NCBI GenBank assembly: GCA_028287545.1
Contig: JAQBPL010000367.1
Coordinates: forward strand, 1 to 13,412
From: Vulcanimicrobiota bacterium
Lineage (GTDB): Bacteria > Eremiobacterota > Eremiobacteria > Baltobacterales > Baltobacteraceae
Reading direction: 5' to 3'
Length of the DNA stretch: 13,412 nucleotides
Position numbers and translations under genes: made by a program. This document shows, piece after piece, positions 1 to 9,234 of the stretch. Below the pieces are notes generated by a model that saw only the letters and a list, made by a program, of their open reading frames with translations, was not told the origin of the DNA and did not search any database. How positions within the stretch are numbered: the first letter of the stretch is position 1; the number at the start of each line of letters is the position of its first letter.

Positions 1-367
1 TGTGCCCGAGCGCCCGGCCCGAGAGTTTCGCGACCGGCACGCCGCAGGCTGCGGCGAGCGGCACCGCGACCAGCGAGACCGTATCGCCGACGCCGCCCGA
101 GGAATGCTTGTCGACGACCCGCACGCCCCGCTCGGTCAGCTTCGGATACGACAAGACGTCCCCCGAACGCACCATCGCCTCGGTCAGCGCCGCGATCTCG
201 GCAAGGTCCATCCCGCGTATGGCGACCGCCATCGCAAGCGCCGCGACACACGCCTCCTCGACGGACCCGTCAACGTACCCGTCGATAATCCGCGTCCAGG
301 TCGCATCATCCAGCGCCCCACCATCCCGCTTGACCTCAAGCGCCCGCCGCAACCAGCCATCTTGCAC
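1..367 (-). CDS. deoA: Thymidine / pyrimidine-nucleoside phosphorylase, N-terminal part (truncated by window edge)
   Basis: The enzyme splits thymidine (or uridine) with phosphate into the base and (deoxy)ribose-1-phosphate in cytosolic pyrimidine salvage. The minus-strand frame reads about 122 residues. It has the family's N-terminal helical start (LEVKRDGGALDDA, then IIDGYVDGSVEEA), an AMAVAIRGMD segment, the phosphate-binding loop VDKHSSGGVGDTVSL (K87, S89), and the first part of the family signature, AKLSGRALGH, just before the edge. Most relatives have KHSTGG; the Thr-to-Ser change here is conservative. The start is the GTG at 367, since two stops (TGA 394-392, TAA 391-389) lie just upstream in frame; a TTG at 352 is the only other nearby choice. 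No clear Shine-Dalgarno is visible. The gene is divergent from the glycosyltransferase, with about 40 bases between starts. Whether it is DeoA or Pdp type cannot be told from this fragment. Confidence 0.88.
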   Translation of the reverse strand, partial: MQDGWLRRALEVKRDGGALDDATWTRIIDGYVDGSVEEACVAALAMAVAIRGMDLAEIAALTEAMVRSGDVLSYPKLTERGVRVVDKHSSGGVGDTVSLVAVPLAAACGVPVAKLSGRALGH

Positions 368-407
368 GACCTGCGGATTCGGCCGTAGTTATCACGAAGC
401 CCTGGGA

Positions 408-1964
408 GTGGTGGTCCGTCTGACCGTTGCGGCGCTGGCGTTGGCCGTTGCGCTGGCGTTCCCGGTGCGGTTGTCGGCCGACGCGTGGGCCTATGCGGCC
501 TACGGGGCGCTCGTTACGCACGGCGTCGACCCCTACGCTCGCGCCTTTCGGAGCGCGGACCTGGCGGAACTGCACGACCCGCTTCTCGATCGAGCGCTGC
601 CGGCGTGGGACGGCTCGATCCCGCGCGACGTTTACGGTCCGCTCTTCACCTTGCCGTGCGCGGCGGTCGTCGCGGCGACGCGACCGTTCGGGCCCGGCGT
701 AAGCGTGTTCGCCCTGCGGCTGCTGGCATCGCTCGCGCTCCTGGCGTGCATCGCGCTGGCGGGTCGAACGCGACCGCGCCTGGCCTCCCTGCTGGCGTAC
801 CACCCGGTCGTCTTGTGGAGCGCGGCCGAGGGCCACAACGATTCGTGGTGGCTCGCCCTCGTTCTGCTCGCCGGCTGGGGCCGCGGCCGCCGCAGCCGGC
901 TGGCCCTCCTGATCGCCGCGGCCGCGGTCAAGGCCGTCGCCGTGGTCGCCTTAGCCTGGGACGTCGTGCAAAACCGCCGGGGACGCACCCGCGGGGCGAT
1001 CGCGTTCGCTGCGCTGGCGCTCGCCTACGCTCCGCTCGCCTGGTCCGTCCTCGCCCACGGGCTCGACCACGCGCCCGGTCCGCCGCGCGTCTCGCTGCTC
1101 CACGCCGGCGCTCTCGCCGCCTACGCCGGATCAGTGGTCCCGCTGATGGTCGCCGCCGCGCTCGGCTGCGTGGCGATCCTCGCATTCACGCGCGCCTTCC
1201 GCGGCGGCGACGTGCTCGCCGGCGCCGCCCTGCTCGCCTGGACGGCGCTCCCCGCGCCCGAGCCATGGTATGCCGTATGGCTCGTGCCGGCGATCGCACG
1301 TTCGCCGGCGACCCCGGCCGGTCGCGGACTGCTCGCCGCCAGCGTAACGGGGGTCGCCGGCTACCTGCAAGATCTCAGTGGGGGAACCGCGCTCCATGAC
1401 CCGGCGTTGCTCGGAGGTATTATGCTCGCTCAGTACGCGTTGCCGCTCTTGATCGCGGCCCTCTCGCCGGCGTCCGGCGCGCAACCGCTGCAGGCGCCGC
1501 CTACGCCTCCGGCACCGGCAACGGCAACGGCAACGGCGGTGGCCTCGGCGTCACCTTTGCCCGCCGAGACCGCGACCCCGAACCCGACCCCCACTCCGGC
1601 GGCCTCGAGCTCGCCGAGCGCGAGCCCGAACCCGTACCTCTACGTCGTCACGCCGACGGCGCCGCCCAACGGCGTCACCACCAGAATCATCGAAGTCGCG
1701 TTGAACGATAAAGTGCTGCATTCGGGCGGCATGATGCTGGTGCGGGTCACGACGAGCCCCGACGTGACGACGGTCGTCGCGCGAACGATGGGCCACGAGA
1801 TCGCGGTCCCGCTGTACTCGCCCGGCGTGTTTGCCGGCCAGCAGCAGATGCCGAGCGGGATTCCCTTCTTCTTGCTCAACCGCACGTTCCAAGTCGACTT
1901 CGTCGCGACGACGGCGGACGGGCACACCGCCGTCACCAGCCTGCCGCTGCGGCTCGAGCGCTAA
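408..1964 (+). CDS. GT-C type membrane glycosyltransferase (MptA/MptB-like) with C-terminal Pro-rich linker and beta-rich domain
   Basis: About 518 residues. Residues 1-355 form a polytopic membrane protein with roughly 9-10 hydrophobic segments. They show features of polyprenol-phosphate-dependent mannosyltransferases: a first extracytoplasmic loop with DAWAYAAYGALVTHGVDPYA, a YGPLF segment, and HPVVLWSAAEGHNDSWW, which matches the GHND-type motif of the family. It probably transfers a sugar from a lipid carrier outside the membrane; donor and acceptor are unknown. After the last membrane segment come a Pro/Thr/Ala/Ser linker (about 357-405) and a beta-rich domain of about 110 residues, which I do not recognise and which is not usual for the family. 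The start could be GTG 408 or GTG 411 (CTG 402 is less likely); the GGGAG at 404-408 is too close to help. The TAA stop overlaps the hsp20 stop on the other strand. Family placement is fairly sure, exact function is not. Confidence 0.75.
   Translation: MVVRLTVAALALAVALAFPVRLSADAWAYAAYGALVTHGVDPYARAFRSADLAELHDPLLDRALPAWDGSIPRDVYGPLFTLPCAAVVAATRPFGPGVSVFALRLLASLALLACIALAGRTRPRLASLLAYHPVVLWSAAEGHNDSWWLALVLLAGWGRGRRSRLALLIAAAAVKAVAVVALAWDVVQNRRGRTRGAIAFAALALAYAPLAWSVLAHGLDHAPGPPRVSLLHAGALAAYAGSVVPLMVAAALGCVAILAFTRAFRGGDVLAGAALLAWTALPAPEPWYAVWLVPAIARSPATPAGRGLLAASVTGVAGYLQDLSGGTALHDPALLGGIMLAQYALPLLIAALSPASGAQPLQAPPTPPAPATATATAVASASPLPAETATPNPTPTPAASSSPSASPNPYLYVVTPTAPPNGVTTRIIEVALNDKVLHSGGMMLVRVTTSPDVTTVVARTMGHEIAVPLYSPGVFAGQQQMPSGIPFFLLNRTFQVDFVATTADGHTAVTSLPLRLER
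1413..1424 (+). promoter_or_regulatory. Internal in-frame Shine-Dalgarno plus ATG inside the glycosyltransferase gene
   Basis: GGAGG at 1413-1417 lies 4 bases before an in-frame ATG at 1422-1424. Translation from here would give a protein of about 180 residues that begins with a short hydrophobic stretch ending in ASGAQP, like a signal peptide or anchor. It would contain only the linker and the C-terminal beta-rich domain. It could be a second product, a relic of a gene fusion, or chance. Confidence 0.35.
1517..1534 (+). repeat. Short tandem repeat GGCAAC x3 in linker-coding DNA
   Basis: Three exact copies of GGCAAC, flanked by imperfect ones, encode an alternating Ala-Thr run in the linker of the glycosyltransferase. 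Hexamer steps keep the frame, so linker length could vary between strains. Confidence 0.7.
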
Positions 1965-2353
1965 CCCGCGGGCGAGCCCCCGACGGAGATCGCGATCTTC
2001 CGCGGCTGCGCCTTGGGGTGCACGTGCAGGCCGAGGTTCAGCATGCCGTGCTCGACCTTCGCCTCGATGGCGTCGACGTCGATGTCGTCGGAGAGGATGA
2101 TCGAGCGCTGAAACGACCGGCGCTCGGATTTGCCGTTGACCGTGAGGACGCGGTCCTCCACGGTCACCTCGATCTCGTCGGGCTTGTAACCCGGCACGGG
2201 CAGTTCGACGATCCAGCCGTCATTGGTCTTCTGGACTTCTCCCGATCCATACGTGGCGACGTTGCCGGCGAAGCCGCGCAACGGGTCGAACCCGAAAAGA
2301 TCGCTCACGAGCCCCCGGCCGGCACCGTTCGGGCGAGACATCAGATCAGCCAT
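1961..2353 (-). CDS. Small heat-shock protein, Hsp20/alpha-crystallin family
   Basis: An ATP-independent cytosolic holdase of 130 residues that would bind unfolding proteins and pass them to Hsp70/Hsp100. The alpha-crystallin domain spans about residues 39-112, with the family features WIVELPVPGYKPDEIEV, VLTVNGKSE, and HGMLNL at the usual NGVL position. A C-terminal I-A-I (120-122) is the IxI motif used in oligomer assembly. The stretch between VLTVNG and SFQRSI is about 14-16 residues shorter than in typical bacterial relatives, so the beta6 loop seems to be missing. The start is the ATG at 2353, with AAGGGA six bases upstream; an upstream in-frame ATG would add 17 Arg/Ala-rich residues and lies close to the promoter. 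The stop overlaps that of the convergent glycosyltransferase. A CIRCE-like element and a strong promoter lie upstream. Confidence 0.93.
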   Translation of the reverse strand: MADLMSRPNGAGRGLVSDLFGFDPLRGFAGNVATYGSGEVQKTNDGWIVELPVPGYKPDEIEVTVEDRVLTVNGKSERRSFQRSIILSDDIDVDAIEAKVEHGMLNLGLHVHPKAQPRKIAISVGGSPAG

Positions 2354-2419
2354 GATTTCCCTTGAAACCTCCGCATGACGTGCCGCCCTTCGCCGGGCGG
2401 CCAAAATCTTGACACCGGC

Positions 2420-2448
2420 AGAATAGCGCGCGTTAGCGCTCTTGTCAA
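2420..2448 (-). promoter_or_regulatory. Sigma70-type promoter of hsp20
   Basis: On the minus strand a perfect TTGACA (2448-2443) and TATTCT (2425-2420) are separated by 17 bases. Transcription would start near 2413, giving a leader of about 60 bases before the ATG at 2353. Confidence 0.72.
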
Positions 2449-2459
2449 TAGAGTGCCAG
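2433..2459 (-). promoter_or_regulatory. CIRCE-like operator (HrcA site) at the hsp20 promoter
   Basis: TTAGCGCTC (2433-2441), nine bases, then GAGTGCCAG (2451-2459) on the plus strand. The CIRCE consensus is TTAGCACTC-N9-GAGTGCTAA. Fifteen of 18 arm positions match and the spacer length is exact. The -35 box of the hsp20 promoter sits inside the spacer, the expected place for repression by HrcA. No hrcA gene is in the window. Confidence 0.75.
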
Positions 2460-2545
2460 AACCGCCAGAATCGGGCTTCTCGGCCGGCTCAGCCAAGCGA
2501 TCCGGGCCGTGCCTGCGTAGCGGCGCTATGGTACACTAAGAGGCC

Positions 2546-6091
<3,546 letters not shown>

Positions 6092-6092
6092 A

Positions 6093-6124
6093 GACGGCCG
6101 TTGGGCCGAACGTCCTGACTTTTT
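6093..6124 (+). terminator. Weak candidate terminator after mfd
   Basis: A short stem (CGGCC 6095-6099 / GGCCG 6104-6108, loop GTTG) is followed after a gap of 11 bases by five T (6120-6124). The gap is too long for a typical intrinsic terminator, so mfd and the next gene may be cotranscribed. Confidence 0.28.
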
Positions 6125-6170
6125 CGCGCGCGGATGAACGGGCTCTGAACCGTCGAAGGAGCGCGCCATA

Positions 6171-6185
6171 GGGAGGTGCGCTTTG
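6171..6185 (+). promoter_or_regulatory. Ribosome binding site deciding a TTG start
   Basis: GGGAGG (6171-6176) lies six bases before TTG 6183-6185. No ATG or GTG nearby in this frame has an equally good site, so the DUF4126 gene is taken to start with TTG. Confidence 0.7.
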
Positions 6186-6767
6186 GATCCTCACGATCTC
6201 GCCCTCGCGTATGCGCTCAGCACGATCGCCGGTTTGCGTGCGAGCCTCACGATCGCCGCAATTTCGCTAGCGGTCCATCTGCACTGGCTCGCGCCGCCTG
6301 ATGCGTTGCATTGGCTCGCCTCCGACGCGACGCTTGCGATCGCCAGCGTCTTGGCCGCCGCCGAATTCTTGGCCGACAAGATTCCGGTCGTCGATCACGC
6401 GCTGCACGTCGTGCACGTCTTCCTCGCGCCGGTCGCCGGCGGCACCGCCGCGCTCGCCGCCGACCCGTCCAACAGCGACTCCGGAGCGATCGTCACCGCG
6501 GTGCTGGCCGGCAGCTACGCGCTCGCGATCCACGGCCTGCGCTCGGCGGCCCGCGCCGCAAGCTCCGCGATCTCGCTTGGCGCGCTCAATCCGCTCGCGA
6601 GCCTGGGCGAAGACGCGATCGCGATCGGCGTATTGACCGCCGCCTTCTTCGCACCGATCACCGTCGCAGCGATCGTCTTGCTGGTCACCGCGATCGCCGT
6701 CATGGCCGTGCGCCGCATGCTCGCCGCCGCGAAGGCGCGCAGCACCACGGCAGTACTCTCACCCTGA
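6183..6767 (+). CDS. DUF4126 family integral membrane protein
   Basis: A 194-residue, very hydrophobic protein with about 4-5 membrane segments. The family is recognised from the N-terminal GLRASLTIAAISLA segment, the conserved AAEFLADKIPVVDHALHVVH stretch (Glu, Asp-Lys-Ile-Pro, Asp-His) and the following APVAGGTAALAA. The molecular function of DUF4126 is not known. The length is normal for the family. The TTG start is supported by a strong ribosome binding site. It lies 91 bases after mfd on the same strand, with only a weak terminator between, so read-through from mfd is possible. Its last nine bases overlap the 3' end of the convergent sulfotransferase gene. Confidence 0.85.
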   Translation: MDPHDLALAYALSTIAGLRASLTIAAISLAVHLHWLAPPDALHWLASDATLAIASVLAAAEFLADKIPVVDHALHVVHVFLAPVAGGTAALAADPSNSDSGAIVTAVLAGSYALAIHGLRSAARAASSAISLGALNPLASLGEDAIAIGVLTAAFFAPITVAAIVLLVTAIAVMAVRRMLAAAKARSTTAVLSP

Positions 6768-7538
6768 GGTCGCGATCTTTACGGTGCGGTTCACCGTCAA
6801 TGTTTGCCAGTTCGCCTCGGCCTGCGCCGGGGTCAGCGCTGGATCGGGATCGCACGCGAACCCGAATGCGGAAAACGCCGCCGGGTGACGCTGGGCGATC
6901 GCCAGCGCCACGTCCGGCACGATCAACCGTTTCCACAAGTCCGGGCTGCCTTGCCAATAGTGCCCCGGCGTCCGCTGCGCGGTCTGCGCGGGCGAATGTT
7001 TCCCGACGGCCGCCGCGACGTCGTTGACGCCGGCGAGCCCCAGCGTTCTGAGCACGAGCGCGATCTCGCCGGCGGGATCGCGCACCAGGTCCGCATAGCG
7101 CATCAGCGCGTCGCTCCGCGCCGCCCAGCGCACGCTCACGTCCAGCAGCGCCTCCGCGCGCCAGCCGAGGGCGTAGCGGACGAACGCGTCGCTGACCGGC
7201 GTGACGCCGTCGGTCAGCGACCGTTCGTCGCCGGCCTCGCCTTCCAGCCAGCGGTTCGTCGTCGGATCGGTCGGCGCGTACTGCAGGATCGAGATCAGCA
7301 CGTCGAGCGGATGGCGTGCCGTCACCACGATGCGGAAACCGCGCTCGCGCAAGAAGCCTTCGAACGCCGCGCTGTGGCGCCAGTGCATGGCGATCGACGC
7401 GGCGGCCGGGAGTTGATCCCACGCAACTTCTCCCGGCACCCAGTGGCCCCAGTTGGGCAGCCCGAGCACGTCGGTCAACATCCGGCGGGCCCACACGTTC
7501 CCGGTTCGCGGGGTTGAGACGACGAAAAGCCGCGGCAC
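6759..7538 (-). CDS. Sulfotransferase family protein (PAPS-dependent type)
   Basis: Cytosolic enzymes of this family move a sulfate group from PAPS to a hydroxyl or amine of a small molecule, sugar or lipid; the acceptor cannot be read here. The product has about 259 residues. Near its N-terminus is the 5'-phosphosulfate loop PRLFVVSTPRTGNVWARRML (residues 2-21). MHW (His at about 52) lies where the catalytic base is usually found. The 3'-phosphate motif FRIVVTARHPLDVLISIL is at about 68-85. A C-terminal ...GHYWQGSPDLWKRL stretch resembles the family's K/RxGxxGxWK region but is degenerate. I chose GTG 7538 because AGGGA precedes it and the conserved fold begins there. GTG 7553 and GTG 7607 are also in frame, but the 7607 start lies under the divergent promoter of the next gene. 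It stands alone and converges with the DUF4126 gene. Confidence 0.8.
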   Translation of the reverse strand: MPRLFVVSTPRTGNVWARRMLTDVLGLPNWGHWVPGEVAWDQLPAAASIAMHWRHSAAFEGFLRERGFRIVVTARHPLDVLISILQYAPTDPTTNRWLEGEAGDERSLTDGVTPVSDAFVRYALGWRAEALLDVSVRWAARSDALMRYADLVRDPAGEIALVLRTLGLAGVNDVAAAVGKHSPAQTAQRTPGHYWQGSPDLWKRLIVPDVALAIAQRHPAAFSAFGFACDPDPALTPAQAEANWQTLTVNRTVKIATSG

Positions 7539-7594
7539 GGTTCCCTGCTTCACCGGCGGAGCGCCGTCACCGCCCGGCCTCCCGTAAATCCTAC

Positions 7595-7623
7595 TTGACG
7601 CAGGCACACCGAGGGCCTACGTT
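7595..7623 (+). promoter_or_regulatory. Candidate promoter giving a leaderless mRNA for the Cys-rich protein
   Basis: TTGACG (7595-7600), 17 bases, TACGTT (7618-7623). The start point expected seven bases downstream of the -10 box is at or next to the ATG at 7630, and no Shine-Dalgarno precedes that ATG. Both facts fit a leaderless transcript. The -10 box is a weak match. Confidence 0.42.
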
Positions 7624-7629
7624 CAGCCC

Positions 7630-7845
7630 ATGGGTGCCGACCGGACCATCGCTCCCGACGAAGACAAGCTCCCCTGCTGCGGGCACTCGTGGCGGCTGCA
7701 CACCCCCGCGTGCCGCTACTGGTATCCCGGCACCCGCCTCGAGGTGCCGCAGGAATGCGGCTGCGACGGCACCGCCAGCCCGAAGCGCACGCCGCAGGCG
7801 GACGACCCGGAACGGTCGCAAGCGGCATCGCACCCGGTGCGGTAG
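7630..7845 (+). CDS. Small Cys/His-rich protein, possible metal-binding, unknown function
   Basis: A 71-residue protein I do not recognise by name. Nearly every codon ends in G or C, as expected for a real gene here, and a promoter sits at the right distance upstream. The core is an acidic start, then LPCCGHSWRLHTPACRYWYP (residues 15-34) and QECGCDG (about 43-49). This gives five Cys and two His in a C-C-G-H-x4-H-x3-C ... C-x-C layout, suitable for one zinc or other metal ion. It recalls, without proving kinship, short CxCGHxxxxH...C..C.C proteins of high-GC bacteria. The tail after residue 50 is polar and probably disordered. There is no signal peptide or membrane segment. It is divergent from the sulfotransferase and ends nine bases before the 3' end of the convergent membrane fusion protein gene. 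Confidence 0.6.
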   Translation: MGADRTIAPDEDKLPCCGHSWRLHTPACRYWYPGTRLEVPQECGCDGTASPKRTPQADDPERSQAASHPVR

Positions 7846-7854
7846 CTCCGCGCG

Positions 7855-9234
7855 CTAAGCGTGTTTGGTGAGAACTGACGTCTCGACCGACATCCCCGGC
7901 CGGAAGACACAACCGTCCGCCGCCGCCGGCAAGCCGATCCGTACCGGAACGCGTTGAGCGACCTTCACGAAATTGCTCGGCGCCGTCAGCGTCGGCAACG
8001 TCGAGAGCGCGCTCTGCGCGACCGGCGCGAGCCCTACGACTTTTCCGAGAAACGTATGACCGCGACACGCGTCGACCGCGATCTCGACATCGAGTCCCGG
8101 CCGTATCCGGTCGAGTTGCGTTTCCTTGTAGTTTGCCGTAACGAACACGCCGCCGACGGGAGAAATCGTCAAGAGTGCCTGTCCGGCGACCACGGTCTGA
8201 CCCGGCTCAACGTTGCGCACGGCGATCCATCCGTCGATCGGAGAGACGATCCGCGTGCCGTCGAGGTCAACCTGCGCGAGCAACACCTGAGCTCGGGCGC
8301 TTTTGACCTGAGCCGAGGACACCTCGGTCAACGCAACTTTGCTCGGGACGCGGCTCGGTGCAGCCTGCTCGGCGACCTTTGCTTGCGCGACCGGAATCTG
8401 CGCCTGGACCGATTCGGCAACCGCTTGCGCAGTGGATGCGTCGGACTTCGCCTGCGCGAGCCTCGCGCGGGCGGTCCGCACATCCAGCCTCGCCGCTTGA
8501 GCCTTCGCGGACGCCGCTTCGTGCGCAGCGTGCGCCTGCGAGGCGGCGGTGCGTGCGGCCTCGCGGACGGAAGACGAGACGTATCCCTGCGCTGCTAGAG
8601 CATCGTCACGGCGCATCTCGGCATCGGCATTGGAAGATGCCGCAGCCGCCGCCGGCAACGCCGCGTCGGCAATCCGTACGGCAGTCAACGCCGATTCAAG
8701 CTCGGCTTGCGCAACCGAGACCGCGTTCGCCGCCGAACGCATGCGCGAGCGCGACTCCTCTTGCGCCCGTCGCGCGGCCTCGAGCATCCCCGCCTGCGTC
8801 GCGACCTGCGCTCGCTGCGTCTCGCCTTCCAATGACGCCGACGTCCGCATCGATTTCTCGGACGCGAGAGCAGCGGCCAATGCTCCTTGCGCCGCGGCGA
8901 GGTGCGCCTGCTCGGCCGAATCTTCCAAAATCACGACCACCTGACCTCGGCGCACGCGCTCGTTCTGCCTGGGAAGAACCGCGGCGACGCGTTCGGGAAC
9001 ACGGGTCATCACCATCACCTGATCCGTATCGATATACGCATCATCCGTAAAAACACGGTTCTGGCCATGCAGATACCACTGCACGCCCCACGCGAGCACG
9101 GCGGCCAAGACGAGCGCGATCAGACCGTACCTGATCCACCCTCGAGCGTTCGGCGCAGCCGAGACTTCGAGCTCGCCAGTCAGGCCGGCTTCCGCGCGGG
9201 TGAATCCGTTCGGAACCTCTTTCGTCGTCTTCAC
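7855..9234 (-). CDS. EmrA/HlyD-type membrane fusion (periplasmic adaptor) protein of a drug efflux pump
   Basis: A 459-residue adaptor that would link the inner-membrane exporter to an outer-membrane channel. Layout: cytoplasmic N-terminus (1-32), one membrane anchor (33-55), VFTDDAYIDTDQVMV and the first half of the lipoyl-like domain (about 61-104), and a long Ala/Gln/Glu-rich coiled-coil hairpin (about 105-320). The second half lipoyl follows (IVSPIDGWIAVRNVEPGQTV), then the EmrA hallmark ANYKETQL (367-374), and SNFVKVAQRVPVRI near the end. The start is GTG 9234, which overlaps the stop of the exporter gene as GTGA, with GGAG ten bases upstream. An in-frame ATG at 9267 has no ribosome binding site. 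Translation is therefore probably coupled to the exporter. No TolC-like channel gene is in the window. Substrate unknown. Confidence 0.92.
   Translation of the reverse strand: MKTTKEVPNGFTRAEAGLTGELEVSAAPNARGWIRYGLIALVLAAVLAWGVQWYLHGQNRVFTDDAYIDTDQVMVMTRVPERVAAVLPRQNERVRRGQVVVILEDSAEQAHLAAAQGALAAALASEKSMRTSASLEGETQRAQVATQAGMLEAARRAQEESRSRMRSAANAVSVAQAELESALTAVRIADAALPAAAAASSNADAEMRRDDALAAQGYVSSSVREAARTAASQAHAAHEAASAKAQAARLDVRTARARLAQAKSDASTAQAVAESVQAQIPVAQAKVAEQAAPSRVPSKVALTEVSSAQVKSARAQVLLAQVDLDGTRIVSPIDGWIAVRNVEPGQTVVAGQALLTISPVGGVFVTANYKETQLDRIRPGLDVEIAVDACRGHTFLGKVVGLAPVAQSALSTLPTLTAPSNFVKVAQRVPVRIGLPAAADGCVFRPGMSVETSVLTKHA

Noticed and set aside
2..388. Plus-strand open frame at the left edge
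   Set aside because: The minus strand here clearly encodes the N-terminus of thymidine phosphorylase, including KHSSGGVGD; the plus frame is its shadow.
108..407. Upstream in-frame extension of the glycosyltransferase to 108
   Set aside because: It would overlap the phosphorylase gene by more than 250 bases and gives a Ser/Arg-rich sequence unlike the membrane domain; the start is placed at 408 or 411.
320..407. TTGACC / TTGCAC boxes before the glycosyltransferase
   Set aside because: No acceptable -10 box lies at 16-18 bases from either; the promoter of this gene was not located.
7539..7607. Longer start of the sulfotransferase at GTG 7607
   Set aside because: The extra 23 residues are low in family similarity, no ribosome binding site precedes them, and they overlap the divergent promoter at 7595-7623. 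Kept only as an alternative.
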